64,000 nucleotides of DNA from Massilia sp. erpn (GTDB taxonomy: Bacteria > Pseudomonadota > Gammaproteobacteria > Burkholderiales > Burkholderiaceae_D), in the NCBI RefSeq assembly GCF_024400215.1, contig NZ_CP053748.1, positions 1,798,001-1,862,000 on the forward strand, given 5' to 3'. Shown piece by piece: positions 28,505 through 37,208 of this stretch. The first letter of the stretch is position 1. Each line of letters starts with the position of its first letter. The notes under the pieces are model-generated. The model was given only the letters and a program-made list of their open reading frames with translations, was not told the DNA's origin and did no database searches. The position numbers and the translations under genes were made by a program.

Positions 28505-28511
28505 GGACGCC

Positions 28512-28853
28512 ATGAAGCCCACGCACGCCGCCGCGAGCCAGAGCCGCTCTTTGTTGCAAGCCTTACGCCAGCCGCATCCCACATTGTCGCGTACCCTGGC
28601 CGCGCTGGTGGGAGGCTATCTGTTCGCCTCCGCCGCCGGCGTGCTGCTGACGGCGCTCAGCCTGACGCCGCATGAATCGCCGGAGCACGCCATGCTGGGC
28701 GGCGGCCTGCTGGGCCTCGCCATGTACGCCATCGCCATCACTTGGGCTTTCGGTACGCGCAGCGTGCGCCGTGCCTGGACCGGGCTGCTGATCGGCTCCG
28801 TGCTGCTGGGCCTTCCCGGCCTGCTGCTGACCATGCGTGGAGGTGCGGCATGA
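28512..28853 (+). CDS. DUF3649-type small membrane protein of iron-uptake operons
   Basis: 113 aa with three hydrophobic segments (LAALVGGYLFASAAGVLLTAL, MLGGGLLGLAMYAIAITWAF, GLLIGSVLLGLPGLLLTM). The family is found next to TonB receptors and PepSY proteins and its role is unknown. Ribosome site GAGGACGCC. The stop overlaps the next ATG by 4 bp. Confidence 0.85.
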   Translation: MKPTHAAASQSRSLLQALRQPHPTLSRTLAALVGGYLFASAAGVLLTALSLTPHESPEHAMLGGGLLGLAMYAIAITWAFGTRSVRRAWTGLLIGSVLLGLPGLLLTMRGGAA

Positions 28854-30496
28854 AGGCAGCTGCGAATGAAATCCAGGGCGGCCTGCGCCAGCGCATGTCC
28901 TGGCTGCATACCTGGGGTGGACTGTGGGTGTGCTGGCTGGCTTTCATCATCTTCCTGCCTGGCACGCTGAGCGTGTTCTCCGGCCCCATCACGCATTGGA
29001 TGGAACCGGAACACCCGCCAGAGAAGGAGGTGCCTGCCTTCGTCACCCCATCCGGCCACACGACCGCGCTGGAGCACGGCGTGCGCTATCTGCGCGAACA
29101 TGCGCCCAACAGCAGTCTGTGGGAGATGTGGCCGCGCGCCGGCGAAGACAGCATGATGGTCTACTGGCTCGATGAGAAGAACCGCTTCGCCGACGCCCGC
29201 CTGTCCACCGCCACCGGCCTGCCGGTAACGGAGGCCGAACACGCCGAGGTGCGCGAAACCGCCGGCGGCGGCCACTTCATCCACTTCCACTATCGTCTGC
29301 ATGCCGGAACGGCCGGCGTGTGGATTGTGGGCGCGGCGTCCATCGCCATGCTGGTGGCGCTGATTTCCGGCGTTATCACGCACAAGCGCATCTTCAAGGA
29401 CTTCTTCACCTTCCGCCCCGCCAAGGGACAGCGCTCCTGGCTCGATGCGCACAATCTGATGGGCGTGCTGACCCTGCCCTTCCTGTTCGTTATCGTGTTC
29501 AGCGGCGTGGCGATCAGCTGGGACACCCTGGTGCCCGCCGTGCGCTGGGCGCAAGTGGTGCGTACCGGTGAAGCGGCCCAGGTGCGCGACTTTGGCCCGC
29601 AAGGCGAAGCCACCGGCAAAAAGGGCGAACTGACGACCCTGCCGCCGCTGGTGCAGCAGGCCGAAGCCACGCTGCAAAGCCACACCTTCGCCGTGGTGGT
29701 TAACCATCCCGGCGATGCCGGCATGAAGGTGCAGGTATATGGCATGGCCAATCCCGACATCCAGCAAAAGCATCTGCTCAGCGCGCGCGGCATGCTGGAA
29801 TTCGACGGCGTCAGCGGCGCCCTGCTGAAAACCAAGCTGGCGCATGCCGTCGACCCGCATCCAGCCCGCGCCACCATGCAGGCGCTGGACGATATGCACC
29901 GCCTGCATTTTGCAGGCACCACGATACGCTGGCTCTATTTCGTATCCGGCCTGGCCGGCACGGCGCTGATGGCGACTGGCGCCATCCTCTTCATGGTCAA
30001 GCGCCGCCAGAAATCGCTGCGCGAATTCGGCGACAGCACGCAGCGCTTCTACCGCATCTGCGAGGTGCTGAACCTGGCCGCCATCGGTGGCCTGGTGCTG
30101 GCCTGCATCGGCTACCTGTGGGGCAACCGCCTGCTGCCGGTCAAGCTGCATGAGCGCCATGACTGGGAAATCGCCGTCTTCTTCAGCGTGTGGCTGGCGG
30201 CGTTGTTGCATGCGCTGCTGCGTCCCTCGGCGCAGGGCTGGCGCGAACAGCTGCTGCTGGGCGGAGCGATGTGCCTGTCCCTGCCGCTGCTGAACTGGAT
30301 TACGGCGGGCCAGCACCTCTTCGGGTATTGGCTCAATGGCGATGTAGAACGCGGCAGCGTGGAACTGGTGACGGTGGTCTGCGGCCTGGGCCTGCTGTAT
30401 GCCGCCCGCAAGGTGGACAGCCGCATCGCGGCGGCATCGGCCAAAGCGCAGGCCAAGGCCAGCGCCGTACTGCAAACGGAAAGGGCGGGAGCATGA
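28850..30496 (+). CDS. PepSY-associated membrane protein, probable siderophore-iron reductase
   Basis: 548 aa, PiuB/FoxB-like. TM helices are near the N-terminus (HTWGGLWVCWLAFIIFLPGTLSVF), at about 165-185, 205-225, 365-390 and several more at the C-terminus. Conserved His residues in or near the helices (WLHTWGG, HFIHFHYRLH, DAHNLMG, DMHRLHFAG) suit heme or metal binding. Relatives reduce or release iron from ferric siderophores at the inner membrane (known for FoxB/FhuF-like systems; here inferred). The start ATG 28850 overlaps the previous stop. Confidence 0.88.
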   Translation: MKAAANEIQGGLRQRMSWLHTWGGLWVCWLAFIIFLPGTLSVFSGPITHWMEPEHPPEKEVPAFVTPSGHTTALEHGVRYLREHAPNSSLWEMWPRAGEDSMMVYWLDEKNRFADARLSTATGLPVTEAEHAEVRETAGGGHFIHFHYRLHAGTAGVWIVGAASIAMLVALISGVITHKRIFKDFFTFRPAKGQRSWLDAHNLMGVLTLPFLFVIVFSGVAISWDTLVPAVRWAQVVRTGEAAQVRDFGPQGEATGKKGELTTLPPLVQQAEATLQSHTFAVVVNHPGDAGMKVQVYGMANPDIQQKHLLSARGMLEFDGVSGALLKTKLAHAVDPHPARATMQALDDMHRLHFAGTTIRWLYFVSGLAGTALMATGAILFMVKRRQKSLREFGDSTQRFYRICEVLNLAAIGGLVLACIGYLWGNRLLPVKLHERHDWEIAVFFSVWLAALLHALLRPSAQGWREQLLLGGAMCLSLPLLNWITAGQHLFGYWLNGDVERGSVELVTVVCGLGLLYAARKVDSRIAAASAKAQAKASAVLQTERAGA

Positions 30497-30858
30497 TGGG
30501 ATTTACAGCAATGGCATTGGCCGCCCTGGCACTGTCCTTCTCCGGCATGAGCGCCCTGGCGCTGGCTATGGACCGCCACCACCAGCAACTGCGCCAGCGC
30601 GATGTGGTGCCGCGCCTGCGCAATATCCTGCGCGTGCTGGGCGGCGTATTGCTGGTGATGGCGCTTTTGCCCTGCATCGATTTATGGGGCGGCGGCGCAG
30701 GCATCGTCGCCTGGGCTGGTTTTCTGACGGCCGGCACCCTGCTGCTGGCCGTGCTGCTGCCCTATGCCCCTAGGCTGGCTGCGGGTTTGGCGGCATTTTC
30801 CCTGGCTTACGGCTTGTGGATAAGCTTGTTGGTAAGTACTGGAGCAAGCGCTGCATAA
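30493..30858 (+). CDS. DUF3325-type membrane protein
   Basis: 121 aa, about four hydrophobic segments (TAMALAALALSFSGMSALALAM, VLGGVLLVMALLPCIDLW, WAGFLTAGTLLLAVLLP, LAAFSLAYGLWISLLV). It is the last gene of the iron operon; its ATG overlaps the preceding TGA. Its final 15 codons are made of TGTGGATAAGCTTGT-type words from the DnaA-box-like cluster, so the 3' end may have been remodelled by that repeat. Confidence 0.82.
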   Translation: MMGFTAMALAALALSFSGMSALALAMDRHHQQLRQRDVVPRLRNILRVLGGVLLVMALLPCIDLWGGGAGIVAWAGFLTAGTLLLAVLLPYAPRLAAGLAAFSLAYGLWISLLVSTGASAA

Positions 30859-31002
30859 GTGTGGGATAAGCGGCGTACAAGACCGCTTATCCCGTGCATA
30901 AGCCAGTGTATAAGTCTGTGAAAAACGTGTGATTAGCCTGTGATTCGCAGTGGAAAAGCCGGTGGATAAAGCTTGGATACTGCGTGAATAAGCCGGGATA
31001 AC
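30811..31002. repeat. DnaA-box-like cluster at the end of the iron operon
   Basis: Perfect TGTGGATAA at 30815-30823, near copies at 30862-30869 (GTGGGATAA form) and 30961-30969 (GGTGGATAA), plus many GCATAAG / GTGTATAAG words. The stretch runs from within the DUF3325 gene to the end of the convergent Lrp gene. Confidence 0.65.
30863..30893. terminator. 11-bp perfect hairpin at a convergent junction
   Basis: GGGATAAGCGG, 9-nt loop, CCGCTTATCCC, immediately after the DUF3325 stop. There is no T-run. It is built from two opposed GATAAGC words and probably works as a bidirectional terminator. Confidence 0.55.
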
Positions 31003-31473
31003 TCACACGGAAATGCGCGTTTCGAACTTGCTGCGGAAAGTGGAAAAGTAGGTTTTCACATTGCGCACATTGGTCTGGGTGGCGAACAAGCGATGCGCCA
31101 GCGCGTGATAAGCCGGCATATCCGCCACCTGCAGCACCAGCACAAAGTCCGGCCCCGGCGACACGCGATAGCACTGCAGCACCGCCTCCTCCTTCGCCAC
31201 ATGGGCCTCGAATTCCTCCATGCGCTCGGCCGCCTGCACATCCAGCGTGATCTCCACGATGGCCGTCAGGCGCGCGCCCACCTTATCCGGCGCCACGATG
31301 GCCACCTGGCGCTCGATAATCCCGCTCTCGGTCAGCTGCTTGACCCGCCGCAGGCAGGTCGGTGGCGACACATGCACGGCCTGGGCCAGCTCGCTATTCG
31401 TCAGCGCGGCGTCATTTTGCAGGGCGTTGAGGATGCGGCGGTCGATTTCGTCGAGACTGGGTAATGAATTCAT
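31003..31473 (-). CDS. Lrp/AsnC-family transcriptional regulator
   Basis: 156 aa. HTH (LDEIDRRILNALQNDAALTNSELAQAVHVSPPTCLRRVKQL) and RAM domain (VLQCYRVSPGPDFVLVLQVADM). It is divergent from glmS across 146 bp that carry a perfect 17-bp inverted repeat, so it may regulate itself and possibly glmS. The ligand is unknown. Confidence 0.88.
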   Translation of the reverse strand: MNSLPSLDEIDRRILNALQNDAALTNSELAQAVHVSPPTCLRRVKQLTESGIIERQVAIVAPDKVGARLTAIVEITLDVQAAERMEEFEAHVAKEEAVLQCYRVSPGPDFVLVLQVADMPAYHALAHRLFATQTNVRNVKTYFSTFRSKFETRISV

Positions 31474-31490
31474 AAAAAATTTCGAATGAA

Positions 31491-31536
31491 ATGAAATAAT
31501 ATTTCACGCATGGTAGTGTGTGAAATATTATTTCAT
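31491..31536. promoter_or_regulatory. 17-bp perfect inverted repeat between the Lrp gene and glmS
   Basis: Arms 31491-31507 (ATGAAATAATATTTCAC) and 31520-31536 with a 12-nt spacer. Each arm is itself near-palindromic (GAAATAATATTTC), giving two half-operators about 29 bp apart, as expected for a multimeric Lrp-type protein. A further GAAATG/TTTCAT series surrounds it. Confidence 0.7.
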
Positions 31537-31619
31537 GAAATGCGAAACTCTGAACGCATATTTCATTCCAACTCAACTACGATGGCTCCATTGTCAATTT
31601 CTTACGAGCAGAGGCCATC

Positions 31620-33449
31620 ATGTGCGGAATCGTCGGCGCAGTCGCGCAACGCAATATCACCCCAATCCTGGTTGAAGGCCTGAAACGCCTTGAATACCGC
31701 GGCTACGACTCCTGCGGCGTCGCCCTGCACGTGGACGGCCAGTTGCAGCGTTCGCGCAGCACCTCGCGCGTGGCCGACCTGGAAAAGCAGATCGATGAAG
31801 TCGGCCTGAAAGGCTTCACCGGCATCGCCCACACCCGCTGGGCCACCCACGGCGCGCCAGCATCGCACAACGCCCACCCGCACTTCTCGCCCAGCTCCGA
31901 TAACGCCCGCATCGCCCTGGTCCACAACGGCATCATCGAAAACCACGACGAACTGCGCGCCGAACTGACGGCCCTCGGCTATGTGTTCCAGAGCCAAACC
32001 GACACCGAAGTGATCGCCCACCTGGTCGACCATATGTACAACGGCGACCTGTTCGAAACCGTGCAGCAAGCCGTCAAACGCCTGCACGGCGCCTACGCCA
32101 TCGCCGTCTTCAGCCGCGAAGAACCGCACCGCGTCGTGGCCGCGCGCCAAGGCTCGCCGCTGATCGTGGGCCTGGGCCAGGGCGAAAACTTCGTCGCTTC
32201 CGATGCCATGGCGCTGGCCGGCACCACCGACCAGATCATCTACCTGGAAGAAGGCGACGTGGTCGACCTGCAGCTGGGCCGCACCTGGATCGTCGACGTC
32301 AACGGCAAGCAAGTGCAGCGCGAAGTCAAAACTGTGCACGCCCACACCGGCGCCGCTGAACTGGGTCCATACCGCCACTACATGCAGAAGGAAATCTTCG
32401 AGCAGCCGCGCGTGGTCGGCGACACCCTGGAAGGCGTGACCGGCATCATGCCCGAGCTGTTCGGCGACGGCGCCTACAAGGTGTTCAAGGAAGTCGACCG
32501 CGTGCTGATCCTGGCCTGCGGCACCAGCTACTACGCCGGCCTGACCGCCAAATACTGGATCGAATCCATCGCCCAGCTGCCGGTCAACGTCGAAATCGCC
32601 AGCGAATACCGCTACCGCGACAGCGTGCCGAATCCGAAAACCCTGGTCGTCACCATCTCGCAAAGCGGCGAAACGGCTGACACCATCGCCGCCCTCAAAC
32701 ACGCGCGCGAACTGGGCATGGAACACACGCTCACCATCTGCAACGTCTCCACCAGCGCCATGGTGCGCGAATGCAAACTGGCCTACATCACTCGCGCCGG
32801 CGTTGAAGTGGGCGTGGCATCGACCAAAGCCTTCACCACCCAGCTGGCCGCACTGTTCCTGCTGACCCTGAGCCTGGCCCAAGTCAACGGCCGCCTCAGC
32901 GAAGAACAGGAAGCGCAGCACCTGAAAGCCATGCGCCACCTGCCATCCGCCATTTCCTCGGTACTGGCGCTGGAACCGCAGATCATCGCCTGGGCCGAAG
33001 AATTCGCGCGCAAAGAGAACGCCCTGTTCCTGGGCCGTGGCATGCACTACCCGATCGCCCTGGAAGGCGCGCTGAAGCTCAAAGAGATTTCCTACATCCA
33101 CGCCGAAGCCTATCCAGCTGGTGAGCTGAAACACGGCCCGCTGGCCCTGGTGACGGAAGAAATGCCGGTCGTGACCATCGCCCCGAACGACGCGCTGATC
33201 GAAAAGCTGAAATCGAATATGCAGGAAGTGCGCGCGCGCGGCGGTCAGCTGTATGTCTTCGCCGACGTCGATTCCCGCATCACCTCGGGCGACGGCGTGC
33301 ACGTGATCCGCCTGCCGGAACACTACGGCCACCTGTCGCCGATTCTGCACGTGGTATCGCTGCAGCTACTGGCCTACCACTCCGCGCTGGCGCGTGGCAC
33401 CGATGTGGATAAGCCGCGTAACCTGGCGAAGTCGGTGACGGTGGAGTAA
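31620..33449 (+). CDS. glmS: Glutamine-fructose-6-phosphate aminotransferase (isomerising)
   Basis: 609 aa. First step of hexosamine synthesis: fructose-6-P plus glutamine to glucosamine-6-P. The N-terminal Ntn glutaminase starts MCGIVGAVA (catalytic Cys2). Two SIS sugar-isomerase domains occupy the C-terminal half ([40 protein letters not shown]), ending in the typical KSVTVE. Ribosome site AGAGG. The 3' end of glmS is the classical Tn7 attachment region, and an accessory island begins right after it. Confidence 0.97.
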   Translation: MCGIVGAVAQRNITPILVEGLKRLEYRGYDSCGVALHVDGQLQRSRSTSRVADLEKQIDEVGLKGFTGIAHTRWATHGAPASHNAHPHFSPSSDNARIALVHNGIIENHDELRAELTALGYVFQSQTDTEVIAHLVDHMYNGDLFETVQQAVKRLHGAYAIAVFSREEPHRVVAARQGSPLIVGLGQGENFVASDAMALAGTTDQIIYLEEGDVVDLQLGRTWIVDVNGKQVQREVKTVHAHTGAAELGPYRHYMQKEIFEQPRVVGDTLEGVTGIMPELFGDGAYKVFKEVDRVLILACGTSYYAGLTAKYWIESIAQLPVNVEIASEYRYRDSVPNPKTLVVTISQSGETADTIAALKHARELGMEHTLTICNVSTSAMVRECKLAYITRAGVEVGVASTKAFTTQLAALFLLTLSLAQVNGRLSEEQEAQHLKAMRHLPSAISSVLALEPQIIAWAEEFARKENALFLGRGMHYPIALEGALKLKEISYIHAEAYPAGELKHGPLALVTEEMPVVTIAPNDALIEKLKSNMQEVRARGGQLYVFADVDSRITSGDGVHVIRLPEHYGHLSPILHVVSLQLLAYHSALARGTDVDKPRNLAKSVTVE

Positions 33450-33604
33450 GGCCTAGGGATTTGGCTAAAAGTGTCGGCAAATAATAAAGACGGACACTAG
33501 GCGGCCGCGTGGCGAGCGGTCGTCTGGATGCCCAATGGATCTCGGAAAACGGTTCGAGATGCACTGCCTTTATGAGCCATAATTACAGCTCAAAGGAGAT
33601 GGGC

Positions 33605-33988
33605 ATGTCGTCTGCCAAAGACAAAACTGGAAATAAGCCGGATCTTCGACCATCTGGGTTCAGGGATCTGGCGCATGCTGATCCGCAAATTCGGATTGAA
33701 GCGATTCGGCGCGAAATACCTGCGTCCAGTGTGGCAAAGTTGGCCAGCCGGCTGGGGAAAAGCAAGGCGTATGTGATCGATATGCTTGGCCTGTCCAGTG
33801 CCAGCATCAGCCGGAAAGAGCGTGAAGGGGGAGTCCTTTCCAAGAACGACACCATTTTGGGCCTCACCTTCTTTCTCGCTAAACTGTTGCCTGACCATGA
33901 TCACTCTAAACGACGTAAAACGCTTTCGGTCGGTTGTCGACGAGCTTGCGTCTCAGCTCGATTTCGACCTCGACCGCGCTTCTCATGA
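33605..33988 (+). pseudogene. Truncated Xre/MbcA-type antitoxin
   Basis: 127-aa frame from ATG 33605 (AAAGGAG 6 nt before it). Residues about 18-88 match the helix-turn-helix half of Xre-type antitoxins of RES-Xre or ParS/MbcA systems (REIPASSVAKLASRLGKSKA, then SISRKEREGGVLSKNDTILG). The remainder loses all similarity and becomes an arginine-rich read-through (SKRRKTLSVGCRRACVSARF) of the next gene, which overlaps by 92 bp. The toxin-binding domain and any RES toxin are absent. I read it as a broken antitoxin; a functional DNA-binding remnant is possible. Confidence 0.6.
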
Positions 33989-34463
33989 CAATTCTTGGAT
34001 TAGGCTTGAGCGGCAAACAAAATACATTGTTCTGGCCGGTGAAAGCAGCGGCGGTGTCTTCCTCGCCTACGGAGACGGCGAGTTAGCTCGGTTGCCGATT
34101 CTATATGCAACATCAGAGGGGCAAGCCGGACATATCACATCCAATCTCACCGAACTTCTCGCCATAATGATCGCTGCCCCTTACTGGCGCGATTTGCTTA
34201 AATTTTCAGCCAATGGAACCTTGAGCGAAATGCGACGGACAGCCATATTCATGGAGCGGGAATACGCTGAAGAATACGTCGACTTTGCCGATGCCAAAGC
34301 CCGGATAATGAGTTGTTTGCCGATTCCATCGGTCGCAGATCCAATTGGGCTACTTCATGATCGTGTGCATGCGACTGATTGCAGTTTGATCTCGGATGAC
34401 GGTTGGCGCTACGAATCGCTATTCAATAGTTTTAAGTCGAGCGACAATCCCCGGTGGAAGTGA
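33897..34463 (+). CDS. SMI1/KNR4 (SUKH)-like protein, possible immunity protein
   Basis: 188 aa from ATG 33897 (MITLNDVKRFRSVVDELASQ). The core GESSGGVFLAYGDGELARLP followed by LYATSEGQAGHITSNLTELL is typical of SUKH-like proteins, which often neutralise nuclease or deaminase toxins of polymorphic-toxin systems. No toxin gene is adjacent. It overlaps the antitoxin remnant, and its base composition is clearly more AT-rich than glmS. The assignment rests on pattern recognition only. Confidence 0.65.
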   Translation: MITLNDVKRFRSVVDELASQLDFDLDRASHDNSWIRLERQTKYIVLAGESSGGVFLAYGDGELARLPILYATSEGQAGHITSNLTELLAIMIAAPYWRDLLKFSANGTLSEMRRTAIFMEREYAEEYVDFADAKARIMSCLPIPSVADPIGLLHDRVHATDCSLISDDGWRYESLFNSFKSSDNPRWK

Positions 34464-34544
34464 ACTCGCACCAAGCCTGCAAAGGGTGAACCGCCAATAG
34501 ATAGGCGCGACTGAAAGAACACCTGCAATCCAAGCATTTGTCGC

Positions 34545-35552
34545 TCAGGTGTCTAGCATATCCCAGTCGTCGCCAAGAACCCATCGCAGGGCCGAAAGCT
34601 TCCCATTGAGCATTCCCCATTCAAAATCATCCCACGGTCCCGTATCCTCGTATTTCTCCCTTACCTTTTGGGCAGCTGATTTGGCCCTGACCAGAACATC
34701 TTCGTGGACGACTTCATTGCCGTAGCGCTTTGTGCCAGCAGGAACGATTTCCACATCACCGTTCTCTATGTGATACATCAAGTTCATGTGGCGGTTGTAC
34801 CAAACCTTGTCGAACAATTCGTCCAAAGCCGACATTATTTCTTGCAGCCCTCGAATCTCATCCTCCCAGGCAAATCCGTACTCGTAATGGAATTCGTCGA
34901 GGTCGAGGAGATCTTCGATCGCCAGGCTGGTCGAATTGAAGTAAAAAGAGTTGTTGCCGTCGAAGATCTCTATGAGGTCGTTGTGCGGCTTTCTGTGATC
35001 CTTGTCAGAAAAATCAGTGACATTGTGGGTGACGAATCTAAAGGTTGCGTAGTCCCCTGCGTAAGCTGTTCGGAACTCGTGAAATGCCTCAGCGAGCACA
35101 GCGTCGGCAACGCTATTCTTTTGTCGATGGAATGGAGCCTTCTTGGCGATTGCACGTTCCGCGGCTCTGACCTTGGCGGTATCGGAAATCGAAATCTCAA
35201 GCGCTGTTTCGAATAGGTCGAGAACGCGATTCGCTGTGCTGTGCGTGGCCTCGGAAAGTATAGGCAGCCTCAGATTTAGGTCGTCCAAGGTTTCGAGAGC
35301 GGCGCCCTTGCCGTCTCCGCCAAACGATTCGATAACACCTTTTACTACTCGAAACTCGCTTGAGAGCCGCCGTCGTGTCGCATCGATAACCCTCTCCTTG
35401 TTTCGTTCAAACTCAACCCTTACTAGTTCAGGTAGCAAAATTTTGATGCTTCCATCTTGAACAAGGCTCTCTATTGCAGCGAGCATTGGCAGTTCTGCCT
35501 TCTGAGTCGCCAAGTCGAGCCAGACACAAGTATCGAGCATTACGAGATGCAT
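34545..35552 (-). CDS. PIN-domain protein (DUF4935-like), probable ribonuclease
   Basis: 335 aa. The N-terminal PIN fold has the acidic residues of the family: MLDTCVWLDLA (first Asp), LPELVRVEFERNKERV (Glu), NSVADAVLAEAF (Asp) and FVTHNVTDFSDKDHR (last Asp). A C-terminal acidic domain (about 215-335) is of unknown function. Free-standing DUF4935 proteins are suspected toxins or defence RNases, and no antitoxin is visible. It starts at ATG 35552 with AAGGA 6 nt upstream and is the last of five minus-strand genes. Confidence 0.75.
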   Translation of the reverse strand: MHLVMLDTCVWLDLATQKAELPMLAAIESLVQDGSIKILLPELVRVEFERNKERVIDATRRRLSSEFRVVKGVIESFGGDGKGAALETLDDLNLRLPILSEATHSTANRVLDLFETALEISISDTAKVRAAERAIAKKAPFHRQKNSVADAVLAEAFHEFRTAYAGDYATFRFVTHNVTDFSDKDHRKPHNDLIEIFDGNNSFYFNSTSLAIEDLLDLDEFHYEYGFAWEDEIRGLQEIMSALDELFDKVWYNRHMNLMYHIENGDVEIVPAGTKRYGNEVVHEDVLVRAKSAAQKVREKYEDTGPWDDFEWGMLNGKLSALRWVLGDDWDMLDT

Positions 35553-35614
35553 TGGAGGTCCTTCGTTTGAAAATGTGATGAGTGGCTGAGCACAAGCTGC
35601 ACTTCGCCGATTAC

Positions 35615-36553
35615 TCAGTTCTCAGCCTGGATCCTAGCGAGGCGACTGAGCAAATCTTCGACAATGACTCTACCGTTCAATGCACGCTTCCAGCGATCTG
35701 GGATTCCACGCTCACCATAGAATATGCCAGCTAGGCCGCCGGCAATGCAGGCCGTGGTGTCGGTATCATTTCCAAGGGCAATCGCACTCCGGAGGCAGTC
35801 CTCGTAGTTCGAAGTAGCAAGGACGCATCGAATCGCGGACCATAGACTGTCGACGACATACCCAGACCCCTGTGATGGTTCTAGGCGACCGTCCAACAGG
35901 ATGCTTAGCTCATGTCGTTCGGATTGATGGACGGTTCCCTCAAGCGCATCTTGTGCGTAATCCAAAGCATCAACGGGCGAGTCGCCATCCACCATCCGCC
36001 ATGCCATGAGCGAGTAGAGCGCGCAAGCTAGTTGCGAGCGTAAGTGTGCATGCGTTGGCATACTTTGGTGTTTGGCACGTGCGATAACATCCGTTGGGCT
36101 CGATGCGAGAACGAAAGCACACGGAAGTGTGCGCATCAAAGACCCATTTCCATTGTTCCATTCATCGGAAGGGCTACATGTAAGGGGATTTCCGTTTCGG
36201 GCATAGTTTTCGAGGGCATGCATAGTTTGGATGCCAACGTCGAAAACGTGCTCGTCAGGTGTCATGTAACCTGTGCGGTACCAAGCAAGCAGCCCTTCAG
36301 TGAATTGTTTGAGATTGAGCGACGAATCCTTGACCAAAGAATTCAGCAAAACGAGCGCTTGCGCTCCATCATCACTCCAAGTACCGACAGGAACTGCGGG
36401 GTGTGCCCTCACAAAGCCGGCGGGTGGTGACATTTCGATGAGATCGTGCGCCGGGATAGCTGCCGGTGGCGAGAACTCATAGGGTACACCGAGTGCATCA
36501 CCGACGAGCAATCCATACAGACCGCCTCGAATTCGTTCCCATCTATCAGTCAT
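35615..36553 (-). CDS. ADP-ribosylglycohydrolase (DraG family)
   Basis: 312 aa. Removes ADP-ribose from modified proteins or nucleic acids. Family motifs are in order: GLYGLLVGDALGVPYEF, GTWSDDGAQALVLLNSL (metal-binding SDD), NGNGSLMRTLPCAF, and GNDTDTTACIAGGLAGIFYG (second metal site). In an immunity-type island it may counter ADP-ribosylating toxins, as shown for Tri1-type immunity proteins (established for that family; inferred here). Confidence 0.88.
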   Translation of the reverse strand: MTDRWERIRGGLYGLLVGDALGVPYEFSPPAAIPAHDLIEMSPPAGFVRAHPAVPVGTWSDDGAQALVLLNSLVKDSSLNLKQFTEGLLAWYRTGYMTPDEHVFDVGIQTMHALENYARNGNPLTCSPSDEWNNGNGSLMRTLPCAFVLASSPTDVIARAKHQSMPTHAHLRSQLACALYSLMAWRMVDGDSPVDALDYAQDALEGTVHQSERHELSILLDGRLEPSQGSGYVVDSLWSAIRCVLATSNYEDCLRSAIALGNDTDTTACIAGGLAGIFYGERGIPDRWKRALNGRVIVEDLLSRLARIQAEN

Positions 36554-36624
36554 AGCAATCCTTCTAAAGCCTGAGGTCCGTCGTGCTCTCGGTCACCGCG
36601 CCGCCGAGCGTATCTAACTCATGT

Positions 36625-37182
36625 CTACCATTTGGGGGCGATGCCGCCGCTGATACGCTCGCCTGTGCGCGACGACAAGACAAAGGGTTCCCATCCGCCT
36701 GATGGGTCCCATTCCCCATCTCCTTCGATACCAGTTGAAGAAACCTTGTGGACAATGACACCATCAATCCCAAGTTCCTCCGTCTTCCATAACAGCGTTC
36801 CATCCTGATCGAATGCCAATAGCTCAGATGCAGAACTCGCCAGAATGGAAAAATCGCTACCAGCATACTCGAAGTCCTCTGTGTCGAAGAGATCGCAAAA
36901 ATACCCAGCCATTTTGTAGAGGACCACGTGTTCCGTAATGATGTCGACTACAAAAAGGCGCTCTCCGAAGCCGATAAACGCCTTGTTTCCCAGCATTCGA
37001 ACCGCTTGGAAACAGGTGTACTCGAAGGTCTCCGCTAAATCGATTCGCAGGAAATCTCTGCCACCAACCACGACTCCGACGCGGGCTGAGATAGCATCGC
37101 TAGAAGTGCTCGAGTCTACAAGAAGAGATTTTTCGAACGCTAAAGCGTCGCTATCCAGAAACGAAATCTTCATCGCTAGCAT
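36625..37182 (-). CDS. Uncharacterised protein, possible immunity protein
   Basis: 185 aa. Beta-rich sequence with repeated aspartates and tryptophans (ESDALAF-like start MKISFLDSDALAFEKSLLV; GEWDPSGGWEPFVLSSRTGE near the end). I recognise no enzyme motif. The size, the acidic character and neighbours fit a toxin-immunity protein. The start is uncertain: ATG 37182 or ATG 37173, neither with a clear ribosome site. Confidence 0.6.
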   Translation of the reverse strand: MLAMKISFLDSDALAFEKSLLVDSSTSSDAISARVGVVVGGRDFLRIDLAETFEYTCFQAVRMLGNKAFIGFGERLFVVDIITEHVVLYKMAGYFCDLFDTEDFEYAGSDFSILASSASELLAFDQDGTLLWKTEELGIDGVIVHKVSSTGIEGDGEWDPSGGWEPFVLSSRTGERISGGIAPKW

Positions 37183-37208
37183 ATGAGTTCAGAGGCCTAA
37201 AATGCGTT

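Noticed and set aside
26477..28582. 701-codon open frame opposite the TonB receptor
   Set aside because: Shadow frame; the receptor signature blocks on the plus strand are decisive.
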